From assembly GCF_022170785.1 (NCBI RefSeq), contig NZ_CP081870.1, forward strand, positions 2,220,001 to 2,284,000: 64,000 nucleotides of DNA, written 5' to 3'. This DNA comes from Rossellomorea marisflavi (GTDB taxonomy: Bacteria; Bacillota; Bacilli; Bacillales; Bacillaceae_B). The notes below the pieces were generated by a model. It made no database searches and was not told the origin of the DNA. It saw only the letters and a program-made list of their open reading frames with translations. This document shows positions 7,647 to 16,716 of the stretch, in pieces (position 1 is the stretch's first letter; each line of letters opens with the position of its first letter). A program made the translations under genes and the position numbers.

Positions 7647-10078
7647 TGACATCAGTGGAACGCTATCAAGATCTGCCTCTTGAAGAGGTCATCGGAGACC
7701 GCTTCGGTCGTTACAGTAAATACATCATTCAGGAACGTGCCCTTCCCGATGCACGGGACGGTTTGAAACCGGTACAGCGCAGGATCCTTTATGCGATGTA
7801 TGTGGATGGTAACACACAGGAAAAAGGGTTCAGAAAATCGGCCAAAACGGTCGGTAATGTCATCGGTAACTACCATCCCCACGGAGATACATCAGTCTAT
7901 GATGCCATGGTGAGGATGAGCCAGGAATGGAAGGTCCGGAAGTATCTTGTTGAAATGCACGGGAATAACGGGAGCATCGATGGCGATCCTCCCGCTGCCA
8001 TGCGTTACACAGAAGCGAGGCTTTCCGCCATTTCCATGGAACTTTTAAGGGACATCGACAAAAAGACCGTCGATTTCATTCCGAACTTCGATGACACGTC
8101 CGAAGAGCCCACCGTCCTTCCTTCACGATTCCCGAATCTTTTGGTGAATGGTTCAACAGGAATCTCGGCCGGGTATGCGACGGATATCCCTCCTCATCAT
8201 CTCGGAGAAGTGATTGATGCGGCCATCATGAGGATGGATCGCCCTGACAGTACGGTGGAAGAATTGATGACCGTCATGAAAGGGCCAGATTTCCCAACCG
8301 GAGGAATCATCCAAGGCATCGACGGGATCAGGAAAGCCTATGAAACAGGGAAAGGGAAAATTGTCGTTCGCGGAAAAGCGGAGATTGAAAGCATCCGCGG
8401 GAGCAAACAGCAGATCGTCATTACGGAAATTCCATACGAAATCAATAAAGCCAACCTCGTCAAGAAAATGGACGAGTTCAGGGTCGACCGTAAAGTGGAA
8501 GGTATTGCTGAAGTGCGGGACGAAACGGACCGTCAAGGGCTGCGCGTGGTGGTTGAACTGAAAAAAGATGCGGACGCGACGGGTGTACTGAATTATTTAT
8601 ACAAAAACAGCGATCTGCAGATCACTTATAATTTCAATATGGTGGCGATCTCGAATCGACGCCCTAAACTGATGGGACTCCGACAGCTTCTTGATTCCTA
8701 TATCGCTCACCAGAAAGAAGTGGTGACGAACCGGACAAAGTATGACTTGAATAAGGCAAAGGACCGCCAGCATATCGTAGAAGGATTGATGAAGGCACTG
8801 TCGATCTTGGATCAAGTGATTGCAACCATCCGGGCATCCAAAGATAAACGGGACGCTAAAAACAATCTGATCAGTGAATTCGACTTTACAGAGGCCCAAT
8901 CAGAAGCCATCGTAAGCCTCCAGCTATACCGCCTCACCAACACGGATATAACGGCTCTTCAAAAAGAAGCTGAGGAGCTTGATAAGCTGATCACAGAACT
9001 GAGCGCGATTCTTGCCAGTGAATCCAAACTCGCAAATGTCATCAAGAAAGAGCTGAAAGGAATCAAAAAGACGTTTGCCGATGGCCGCCGTACGATCATC
9101 GAAGATCAGATTGAGGAGTTGAAAATCAATCTCGAGGTATTGATTGCAAGCGAAGATGTCATGGTGACCGTCACGAGCGACGGGTACATCAAGCGTACAA
9201 GTCTCCGCTCCTACTCGGCATCCAACGGACAGGACCTTGCCATGAAGGAAACCGACAGGCTCCTTGGGCAATATGAGATGAATACGACGGATGTGCTACT
9301 TGTATTCACGAATAAAGGGAATTACGTTTACTGCCCTGTTCATGAACTCCCGGATATCCGCTGGAAGGATCTCGGACAGCATATCGGCAATATCGTACCG
9401 ATCGATAAGGATGAACAGGTCCTAAAAGCGGTACCGGTTAAAGAATTCGATCCGTCCCTGTATCTCATGTTCATCACGAAGAACGGAATGGTAAAGAAAA
9501 CGGAGATGTTGCAGTATAAGGCACAGCGCTACTCCCGTCCACTTGTCGCCATCAATCTAAAAGGGGACGATGAACTCGTGGATGTGCATGTAACGGATGG
9601 GACTCATGATCTCTTCCTTGCCACCAACAGCAGCTATGGACTCTGGTTTGCAGAAGAAGAAGTCAACACGGTCGGACCGCGTGCAGCGGGCGTGAAGGGA
9701 ATCAACCTGAAAGAAGACGATTTCGTCGTATCAGGCAAGATCATCACGACTCCGGAGAAACAAGCGGTCGTACTCGCGACTCATCGCGGGGCCATCAAGA
9801 AGATGAAACTCTCAGAGTTCGAAAAAACAGGCAGGGCCAAGCGCGGCGTCATCATGCTCAGGGAACTCAAATCGAATCCCCACCGCGTATCAGGCGCTGA
9901 AATCGTCTCCGACAAGCAAACCGTTACTCTACTCACCAGTAAAGGCAAGCTTGAAACGGTACAGGTATCATCCATCCGGTTCAATGACCGATACTCAAAT
10001 GGCTCATTTGTCATTGATGAAGGAGACAGTGGAGCGGTTACCAAGCTTTGGTCAGTGCCAGCACCTGATCAAGAATAA
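7646..10078 (+). CDS. parC: DNA topoisomerase IV subunit A (ParC)
   Basis: ParC cuts and rejoins DNA in topoisomerase IV. The 810-residue protein has the breakage-reunion domain with catalytic Tyr121 (AAMRY121TEARLS), a coiled tower region, and a C-terminal beta-pinwheel (repeats such as GYIKRTSL, GNYVYCPVHELP, GMVKKTEM, GAIKKMKLSEF). The quinolone-determining region reads HPHGD-T82-S83-VY-D86; position 82 corresponds to Ser80 of S. aureus GrlA and is Thr here. The start codon overlaps the parE stop. Confidence 0.97.
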   Translation: MTSVERYQDLPLEEVIGDRFGRYSKYIIQERALPDARDGLKPVQRRILYAMYVDGNTQEKGFRKSAKTVGNVIGNYHPHGDTSVYDAMVRMSQEWKVRKYLVEMHGNNGSIDGDPPAAMRYTEARLSAISMELLRDIDKKTVDFIPNFDDTSEEPTVLPSRFPNLLVNGSTGISAGYATDIPPHHLGEVIDAAIMRMDRPDSTVEELMTVMKGPDFPTGGIIQGIDGIRKAYETGKGKIVVRGKAEIESIRGSKQQIVITEIPYEINKANLVKKMDEFRVDRKVEGIAEVRDETDRQGLRVVVELKKDADATGVLNYLYKNSDLQITYNFNMVAISNRRPKLMGLRQLLDSYIAHQKEVVTNRTKYDLNKAKDRQHIVEGLMKALSILDQVIATIRASKDKRDAKNNLISEFDFTEAQSEAIVSLQLYRLTNTDITALQKEAEELDKLITELSAILASESKLANVIKKELKGIKKTFADGRRTIIEDQIEELKINLEVLIASEDVMVTVTSDGYIKRTSLRSYSASNGQDLAMKETDRLLGQYEMNTTDVLLVFTNKGNYVYCPVHELPDIRWKDLGQHIGNIVPIDKDEQVLKAVPVKEFDPSLYLMFITKNGMVKKTEMLQYKAQRYSRPLVAINLKGDDELVDVHVTDGTHDLFLATNSSYGLWFAEEEVNTVGPRAAGVKGINLKEDDFVVSGKIITTPEKQAVVLATHRGAIKKMKLSEFEKTGRAKRGVIMLRELKSNPHRVSGAEIVSDKQTVTLLTSKGKLETVQVSSIRFNDRYSNGSFVIDEGDSGAVTKLWSVPAPDQE

Positions 10079-10097
10079 TAAAATTTCATTAAACCAG

Positions 10098-10142
10098 ATT
10101 CACCTGAAAGAGGGCTTGACCATCTTCCAGGTGGATTTTTTA
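10098..10142 (+). terminator. Terminator after parC
   Basis: ATTCACCTG and CAGGTGGAT form a 9-bp stem (one G-U pair) with a 20-base loop, then TTTTTTAT. Confidence 0.65.
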
Positions 10143-10228
10143 TAACGATAGAGTACATAAGTCACAGATATTGTACACATTCTGGACTGAATTACCATGG
10201 ACTAATAAAGTTGGATAAGGTAAATTAT

Positions 10229-10268
10229 AAAAAAACCTAGGGCATCCCACCCGCTTTTAGGTTTTTTC
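10229..10268 (+). terminator. Second terminator-like hairpin upstream of alsT
   Basis: AAAAACCTA and TAGGTTTTTT can pair around a GC-rich loop. It may back up the parC terminator. The alsT promoter must lie after it, but I cannot name convincing -35 and -10 boxes. Confidence 0.5.
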
Positions 10269-10355
10269 TGGTTTTATGGAAGAATTGTGTAGAAAGGGAT
10301 TAGACAAAAAGAATGAGGGTAAAACAACTTTGAGATCACATGTGGGAGGAATTAG

Positions 10356-11777
10356 ATGGAATTATTCAACAAAATCATGTCCGGTACGAGTGACATCATC
10401 TGGACGTACATACTTATTGCAGGTTTGATCGGACTAGGAATTTATTTTTCCATACGGACTAAATTCGTACAATTCCGATATATCAAAGAAATGGGAAGGC
10501 TGTTGACGGACAAGAACACCGTTTCAGCCGAAGGGAAGCGGGGCATCTCTTCTTTCCAGGCATTCACGATCAGTACAGCATCCAGGGTGGGTACAGGGAA
10601 CCTTGCAGGGGTCGCCACGGCCATTGCAGGAGGAGGACCCGGGGCCGTGTTCTGGATGTGGCTTATCGCCCTTTTGGGGGGAGCGACCAGCTTCATTGAA
10701 AGTACACTCGCTCAAATTTACAAGGTAAAAGACGGGAAGGACGGATTCCGCGGAGGTCCTGCCTATTATTTGGAGAAGGGACTCAATGCAAGGTGGATGG
10801 GGATCCTATTTGCCATCATCATTACATTCTGTTTCGGACTTGTTTTCAACTCGGTTCAATCCAATACGATCTCACTGGCGATGAATGAGGCCTATTCGTT
10901 CGATCGCTTGACGATAGGGATCATCCTCGCTGTACTCACGGCTGTGATCATCTTCGGTGGAGTCAAGAGGATTGCCAGTGTGACACAGATTGTTGTACCT
11001 GTCATGGCCATCTTGTATATTTTACTCGCATTGTACATCTTGATCCTTAATGTGACGGAAATCCCGGGGATGATCGCCCTTATTTTCGAAAATGCATTCG
11101 GTATCAGGGAAGTCGCAAGCGGCTCGGTCGGAGCAGCCATCATGCTGGGGATCAAACGGGGGCTTTTCTCGAATGAAGCCGGTATGGGGAGTGCCCCGAA
11201 TGCAGCGGCAAGCGCAGGGGTCACCCATCCAGCAAAACAGGGACTCATCCAGACGTTAGGGGTATTCACAGACACCTTGATCATCTGTACGTCGACAGCA
11301 TTCATCATCATCCTTTCCAATGAGTACATGGGTGGGACGGATGGCATTCAGCTGACACAGGCAGCCCTTACCACGCATGTCGGGGCATGGGCCAATACGT
11401 TCGTTGCCATCGCCATCTTCCTGTTCGCCTTTAGTTCCATCATCGGAAACTACTACTATGGTGAGACGAACATCGAGTTCATCAAGTACAGTCCCGTCAC
11501 ACTCTTCATTTACCGATTAGCGGTCCTCGGCATGGTCATCTTCGGTGCCATGGTCGACCTGCAGGTTGTTTGGGACCTGGCTGATCTCTTCATGGGTGTG
11601 ATGGCCATCATCAACCTCATTGCCATTACGCTGCTCGGTAAGATTGCCATAGCGGCTCTGAGGGATTACCGACAGCAAAAGAAAGAAGGGAAAGATCCGG
11701 TCTTCTACTCCGATTCCATTGAAGGACTGAAAGGAATCGAAAGCTGGGATCCTAAACCTAAACAAGAAAAAGATTAA
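10356..11777 (+). CDS. alsT: Sodium:alanine/glycine (AGCS) family symporter AlsT
   Basis: The 473-residue polytopic carrier belongs to the alanine/glycine:cation symporter family. Typical motifs are GLGIYFSIRTKFVQFRYI at the start, TASRVGTGNLAGVATAIAGGGPGAVFWMW around residue 70-100, NEAGMGSAPNAAA near 270-285, and FSSIIGNYYYGETNIEF near 370. In B. subtilis AlsT has been linked to glutamine uptake, so the exact substrate is open. GGAGG precedes ATG 10356 and the gene follows parC as in B. subtilis. It appears to be monocistronic. Confidence 0.92.
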   Translation: MELFNKIMSGTSDIIWTYILIAGLIGLGIYFSIRTKFVQFRYIKEMGRLLTDKNTVSAEGKRGISSFQAFTISTASRVGTGNLAGVATAIAGGGPGAVFWMWLIALLGGATSFIESTLAQIYKVKDGKDGFRGGPAYYLEKGLNARWMGILFAIIITFCFGLVFNSVQSNTISLAMNEAYSFDRLTIGIILAVLTAVIIFGGVKRIASVTQIVVPVMAILYILLALYILILNVTEIPGMIALIFENAFGIREVASGSVGAAIMLGIKRGLFSNEAGMGSAPNAAASAGVTHPAKQGLIQTLGVFTDTLIICTSTAFIIILSNEYMGGTDGIQLTQAALTTHVGAWANTFVAIAIFLFAFSSIIGNYYYGETNIEFIKYSPVTLFIYRLAVLGMVIFGAMVDLQVVWDLADLFMGVMAIINLIAITLLGKIAIAALRDYRQQKKEGKDPVFYSDSIEGLKGIESWDPKPKQEKD

Positions 11778-11807
11778 CTGACATCATTCTAGTGCGTGAC
11801 TCATCTT

Positions 11808-11843
11808 AAAAAGGTCGATCCATTCCGGGATCGACCTTTTTTG
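11808..11843. terminator. Bidirectional terminator between alsT and the MocR gene
   Basis: AAAAGGTCGATC and GATCGACCTTTT form a 12-bp stem around CATTCCGG, flanked by A and T tracts. Confidence 0.9.
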
Positions 11844-11849
11844 TATGGA

Positions 11850-13226
11850 TTATCGATTAAAGGTTAGTGATAAAGGATTGAATGTAGCTTTCTGTTGGAA
11901 TGCTTTGATGCACTCGGCAATTTGGAAAATCCCTTCACTGATAGATTGTTGATCTACCTGAGAAATGCTGATTCTTATGGAATTGCTTCCATTGGAGTGC
12001 AAGAACATCCTGGAAGTACTGACAACCTGCACATCCCTATCAGCAAGCATCCTGATCAGGCGATTAACATTGATTTTTTCAGGTAGAAAAATGGTCAGAT
12101 AAAAGCCGTTTACCGGCTCAGTATAGTGTACGTCTAGAGGCAGATACGTTTTACAGGCATCGAGGGCAAGGGCAAGTTTCGTTGCATATACCTCTTTGGC
12201 CCGTTGGATATGATAATGGAACATCCCGCTTCGTAAATAAATTTCCAAGGCTCCTTGAGTCAGAGGGGAAGTATTGAAATCCGCACTGAATTTGTATTGT
12301 GAGAAGGAGGGGATGAGTCCCTCCGGGAGAACGACAGCAGCCAACCTCAATCCAGGAAGGAACACTTTAGAGAAACTCTTTACATAAATGACGCAATCAT
12401 TCTGATCATGTGCATAGAGCGGATCGGCTTTTGGATCGGAATCGAGTTCCCCTAAGTAATCATCTTCAACAATATACACATCGTATTTTTTGGCGAGGGC
12501 CACAATTTTTCTCTTTTCTGCATTCGTATACTGATGACCCAGGGGATTATGGCAGCGAGGTACGGTATAAAAGAATTTAATATCTCCTGTTTTAAACGTT
12601 CTTTCAAGTTCTTCGAAATCGATTCCATCCTTAGATAGGCCGATTCCGATGGTCGGGATCTGGTGGAGCGTGAGAACATCGATCATCCCGAAATAGGTAG
12701 GTTCTTCAATGAGAATCGTCTTCTTCCCGTTCGGAAAAGGCATCAAAGATAGTATATGCAAGGCTTGTTGAGAACCACTGGTGACAACAATATGATCGGT
12801 CTTGGTGAATATTTGCATATTTTGCAGATAGCGTACGAGCTCATTCCTCAATGAAGGGAGCCCTTTGACATCATTATAGGTGAACAACTGCTCTTTATAA
12901 CGGTCAATGGCTTGGTTCATGCAGTGCTGGAAATCTTCATAAGGCAGTACGTCGGGATCGGGGCCAGCCGATAAAAAATCAATCTGGCCATTTGACGTAT
13001 TCGGCTTCTTGTAGTCATCGACAACAAAATAACCGCTTTTCTCCTTGGCATACAGGATATGCCCTTGTTTCAACACTTCTAATGCTTTGACGACCGTATT
13101 CTTGCTGCATTGAAATTGAGTGGCAAGGGACCGTACCGATGGTAGTTTCATACCAGAATGCAACCGGTTTTGGTCCAATTCATGCATCACCCAATCTACG
13201 ATGTGTATGTACTTTGTCGCTGACAT
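11850..13226 (-). CDS. MocR-type GntR/aminotransferase-like transcriptional regulator (YcxD-like)
   Basis: The 458-residue chimeric regulator has an N-terminal GntR winged helix (KLPSVRSLATQFQCSKNTVVKALEVL, about residues 26-52) fused to a type I PLP-dependent aminotransferase fold. In the second part VTSGSQQALH, PRCHNPLGHQYT, EDDYLGEL and the PLP lysine motif YVKSFSKVFLPGLRLA are all present, so cofactor binding is expected while catalysis is not. ATG 13226 is chosen because GGGAGAAG lies 7 bases upstream; the frame stays open to 13289 without a better site. It is divergent from an EamA exporter, the arrangement I recall for ycxD-ycxC of B. subtilis, so it probably controls that exporter. 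Confidence 0.88.
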   Translation of the reverse strand: MSATKYIHIVDWVMHELDQNRLHSGMKLPSVRSLATQFQCSKNTVVKALEVLKQGHILYAKEKSGYFVVDDYKKPNTSNGQIDFLSAGPDPDVLPYEDFQHCMNQAIDRYKEQLFTYNDVKGLPSLRNELVRYLQNMQIFTKTDHIVVTSGSQQALHILSLMPFPNGKKTILIEEPTYFGMIDVLTLHQIPTIGIGLSKDGIDFEELERTFKTGDIKFFYTVPRCHNPLGHQYTNAEKRKIVALAKKYDVYIVEDDYLGELDSDPKADPLYAHDQNDCVIYVKSFSKVFLPGLRLAAVVLPEGLIPSFSQYKFSADFNTSPLTQGALEIYLRSGMFHYHIQRAKEVYATKLALALDACKTYLPLDVHYTEPVNGFYLTIFLPEKINVNRLIRMLADRDVQVVSTSRMFLHSNGSNSIRISISQVDQQSISEGIFQIAECIKAFQQKATFNPLSLTFNR

Positions 13227-13243
13227 GCTGCGGCTTCTCCCAT

Positions 13244-13339
13244 CTGTCCCAGGACAGTTGACTAATTCCATCATATGAAAAATAAGCAAAGCGGATTACA
13301 ATCATTTGTACTTAGCATTATGAAGGACTACAAAGGACT
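13244..13339 (+). promoter_or_regulatory. Divergent MocR/EamA control region with direct repeat
   Basis: On the plus strand TTACAA (13296-13301), a 17-base spacer and TATGAA (13319-13324) form a probable EamA promoter. The heptamer AAGGACT occurs twice, at 13323-13329 and 13333-13339, one helical turn apart. TGTCC-CA-GGACA also occurs close to the MocR start. Direct repeats are a usual MocR target, so these are operator candidates; the assignment is inferred. Confidence 0.45.
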
Positions 13340-13356
13340 TGGGAAGGAGAATGAAG

Positions 13357-14247
13357 ATGAAATATCCATTTAATAAGGGAATGCTTCTTGGCTTAATAGG
13401 GGTCGTTGCCTTCAGTTTGACGCTGCCTGCTACCCGATTTGCGGTTCCGTATTTTGGTCAAACCATTGTGGGACTGGGGAGGACGATCATAGCGGCGGTC
13501 ATAATCTGCCTTCTTTTTGCATTTAAGAAGCAGGCGTTGCCTGCCAAAGAGCACATAACCAGTTTAGTGATTGTAGCGGCAGGTGCTGTCCTGGCTTTTC
13601 CCCTATTGACCACATTCGCAATGAAATCGTTGCCTGTATCCCACGGAGCTGTCGAGCTCGCTCTATTACCACTCGCTACTGCAGGATTCGCCATTTGGCG
13701 AGGAGGGGAGAAGCCTTCAAGACGTTACTGGACGGCCAGCTTGATTGCTGCCGCCACCGTCATCCTCTATGCAGTCCATCTGGGTTTTGGGCACGTCCAG
13801 ATGGGGGATATGGCACTATTGTCTGCAGTCGTAATATTGGGGTTGAGTTATGCGGAGGGAGGAAAACTTGCAAAGGAACTGGGCAGCTGGCAGGTGATTG
13901 CATGGGCCATTCTGATCGGTGCACCATTCTTTCTTATACCAGTAGTCTTGAATGTACATGTTGATATGCTGAAGGCACCACTATTGGCGTGGTTGAGCTT
14001 GTTCTATCTTGGAGTGATCAGTCAATTCCTTGCGTATGTCGCATGGTATGGGGGCATGTCCTTGGGCGGCATAGCAAAAGTAGGGCAAATCCAATATGCA
14101 CAGCCCTTCTTCATGATTGGATTTTCATTTCTTTTTTTAGGAGAACCCGTCACCTGGTTGACCATCGCCTTTGCCATCATCGTGGTCCTATGCGTCACAA
14201 TCGGAAAAGATGCACCGGTGAATGGTATAAAGCCGCGCTCTTCATAA
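13357..14247 (+). CDS. EamA/DMT-family transporter (YcxC-like)
   Basis: The 296-residue inner-membrane protein has about ten hydrophobic segments in two EamA repeats (first: LGLIGVVAFSLTLPATRFAVPYFG; second: MALLSAVVILGLSYAEGGKLA and following). DMT-family proteins export amino acids and other small metabolites, and no substrate can be inferred. ATG 13357 has AGGAGA 6 bases upstream; ATG 13351 touches that site and a TTG at 13339 lacks one. The MocR neighbour suggests induction by an amino acid or vitamin B6-linked signal. Confidence 0.85.
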   Translation: MKYPFNKGMLLGLIGVVAFSLTLPATRFAVPYFGQTIVGLGRTIIAAVIICLLFAFKKQALPAKEHITSLVIVAAGAVLAFPLLTTFAMKSLPVSHGAVELALLPLATAGFAIWRGGEKPSRRYWTASLIAAATVILYAVHLGFGHVQMGDMALLSAVVILGLSYAEGGKLAKELGSWQVIAWAILIGAPFFLIPVVLNVHVDMLKAPLLAWLSLFYLGVISQFLAYVAWYGGMSLGGIAKVGQIQYAQPFFMIGFSFLFLGEPVTWLTIAFAIIVVLCVTIGKDAPVNGIKPRSS

Positions 14248-14346
14248 ATTCATTCTTTTACCGACCAAAGAGGCTCTGTATCGTTCGCATAGTTTCCCTG
14301 CATTGAGAGAAAATACTAAGGAATATAAATAGCGGGGAGCGAATGA

Positions 14347-15108
14347 ATGATGAAAAAAGAATTGCTTTTTGCATTCGGGGCCTTTTTCCTGATGTCTCTG
14401 CATGCGATTGCAGGGAACAGCCTGACTGACCCTCCTCAAACGGAGACCATGACAATCAAAACCTACAAAAAAGATGTAACGGGAGACGGTAAACGGGATA
14501 TCATCAAACTGAATGCCATCCCATTTGAGCCGGATGCGCTGTTCTTAAAACAAATATGGGCCACGATCACACCATCAGAAGGCAGTAAACTCAGAATCGA
14601 TTATGAGGGAGGCTACGAACCGGAAATAACGTTTGCTGATCTCAATCATGACGGAGTCAAAGATCTTTTATACCGGGCGGCGACTGGAGGAAGTGGAGGG
14701 TTGTATGAGAATGCCCTTCATACGGCGAAAGGAGGAAAGGTTCAGGAATTGGATCTTCCCTCCGGAATTACGATTGATGCACATTTTGAAGATCAATATA
14801 AAGGAGTCATTTCCTTCCCTGACACACAGCAGTCGTATACAGTAGACCTTTCGGATCGGAAAGATGATTACGAGCGGCTTGGCATCTTTACAAAAGGAAT
14901 CCTGAATGAACCTACGGAGCTCATGGTTGCACCGATTGCCTTTTTTGAACCAACCAAGATACGGGGTAAGAAGGGAAAAGGGCTGAAAGGATATCAGCAG
15001 ATCAGCGGAGCCTACCGTGCAGATGGGGTCGGTACGGCCACCTCCTATTGGTATTACGAAGATGGGAACTGGAACCTGATGAAGATTGTATGGAAAACGG
15101 ATCGCTAG
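14347..15108 (+). CDS. Secreted protein with two DxDG calcium-binding-type loops, function unknown
   Basis: The 253-residue protein starts with a signal peptide-like MMKKELLFAFGAFFLMSLHA and likely cleavage after AIA. It carries DVTGDGKRDIIKL at about residue 40-52 and DLNHDGVKDLLY at about 98-109, both EF-hand or FG-GAP-like calcium loops seen in extracellular VCBS/FG-GAP proteins. The C-terminal half (YQQISGAYRADGVGTATSYWYYEDGNW) resembles no family I can name. GGGGAG precedes the ATG pair at 14347/14350. It lies alone between the exporter and the Staygreen gene, with no clear terminator on either side. Confidence 0.75.
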   Translation: MMKKELLFAFGAFFLMSLHAIAGNSLTDPPQTETMTIKTYKKDVTGDGKRDIIKLNAIPFEPDALFLKQIWATITPSEGSKLRIDYEGGYEPEITFADLNHDGVKDLLYRAATGGSGGLYENALHTAKGGKVQELDLPSGITIDAHFEDQYKGVISFPDTQQSYTVDLSDRKDDYERLGIFTKGILNEPTELMVAPIAFFEPTKIRGKKGKGLKGYQQISGAYRADGVGTATSYWYYEDGNWNLMKIVWKTDR

Positions 15109-15178
15109 GCACCCTACAAGCCCATTCGTCATATTCTGAAGGTAAGTGAGCCCAACAATCCACAAGGAGGCTTATGCT

Positions 15179-15655
15179 GTGAATATGATCGATCCAGGAC
15201 GTCTGCATGTCACATACAGCCCGCCTGCATCCATTTTTGCACCCATTGATCACAGGCGATATACAATAACTCATTCAGATTCAACGGGAGAGCTATTTGT
15301 GACGATCGGCTGTGAATACGATATGTCAGCTATCAATCCCTATATGAGGGATGAAGTATTGACAGAGTGGGTGAGGGAGGAGGGGCAATACCGGCTCAAC
15401 GGACGCGTTTACATCACCGGCGGGGAATTCGACCGGCAGATGGCGCAGGTTCGCTACATGATCTTCAAAAGGGAGATGGGAACCGCATTAGCAGCCATCG
15501 TGAATGGTGATGCTGGATTTTTCACGTACCATCCATGGCTATTGGATGCACCCATCACGATCCATTTTGAATCGGTTTTCCCGGAGTATGATCAAATGGT
15601 TTATTTTGGGACTCCCAGACAATATGTATGGCAATCTGAGCATAAGGATTCCTGA
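15179..15655 (+). CDS. Staygreen-family protein
   Basis: The 158-residue protein opens with DPGRLHVTYSPP and then RRYTITHSDSTGELFVTIGCEYD and YMRDEVLTEWV, the core of the Staygreen domain. Plant SGR removes magnesium from chlorophyll a; homologues occur in non-photosynthetic bacteria, where the natural substrate is unknown. GTG 15179 is selected because AAGGAGG at 15164-15170 is 8 bases away; ATG 15185 is the alternative. No chlorophyll or tetrapyrrole gene is adjacent, although siroheme genes lie 45 kb away. No signal peptide is seen. Confidence 0.8.
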   Translation: MNMIDPGRLHVTYSPPASIFAPIDHRRYTITHSDSTGELFVTIGCEYDMSAINPYMRDEVLTEWVREEGQYRLNGRVYITGGEFDRQMAQVRYMIFKREMGTALAAIVNGDAGFFTYHPWLLDAPITIHFESVFPEYDQMVYFGTPRQYVWQSEHKDS

Positions 15656-16184
<529 letters not shown>

Positions 16185-16478
16185 TTATTCTATTAACCAG
16201 TATTTGATCACAAAATAAATCACGATATAAATCATATAATGCGGAAAAAATGTGTACTTCCGGTTTAAACCATGTTTTATCCCATAGCTGGTCAAAACCT
16301 TGACTACTCGAAGCAAAATGACAACATAAAGAATTCCTATTATGACCCGGATCCATACGATTTCGACTATCGAATTAATCCAAGGAATGAACGCTACAGC
16401 GATTGTAAAGACAATAAAGTATAAAAAATCTTCAAGTGACTGTCCTTCGTTTTCTGATCGTTGAGGTGAATCAGCCAT
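16185..16478 (-). CDS. Small integral membrane protein of unknown function
   Basis: The 97-residue protein has an acidic, polar N terminus (MADSPQRSENEGQSLED) followed by three hydrophobic segments (about 19-38, 43-62 and 78-95). A very good AGGAGG is 8 bases upstream of ATG 16478, which marks this frame as real over an overlapping 103-residue frame. The family is not recognised. Base composition is more AT-rich than the neighbours. It is read in the same direction as the CNNM gene upstream but is separated from it by about 240 bases and a terminator. Confidence 0.65.
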   Translation of the reverse strand: MADSPQRSENEGQSLEDFLYFIVFTIAVAFIPWINSIVEIVWIRVIIGILYVVILLRVVKVLTSYGIKHGLNRKYTFFPHYMIYIVIYFVIKYWLIE

Positions 16479-16639
16479 CTTGCTTTCCTCCTATATTGCA
16501 TCGTTCAAAGAGCCACGTAAACTCCTTCATTTAATGACTTGTTATGTACTATTCTCCTCCCTGCTCTGTTTTTCCTTTATTTGACTTAATTACATATTTT
16601 ATATGACTGAAAAGAGGATCATTCCTTTCCCCTTCACGT

Positions 16640-16691
16640 AAAAAACACCCTTCGGCCACCACTGGCTAAGCAGTAATGGCCGAAGGGTGTT
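16640..16691 (-). terminator. Terminator after the CNNM/CorC gene
   Basis: ACACCCTTCGGCCA and TGGCCGAAGGGTGT form a perfect 14-bp stem; on the minus strand it is followed by TTTTTTAC. Confidence 0.9.
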
Positions 16692-16716
16692 ATGAGGTGG
16701 GAGCCGAGATCATCAA

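Noticed and set aside
10892..11347. 151-codon minus-strand frame
   Set aside because: Antisense shadow of alsT with no ribosome binding site or family resemblance.
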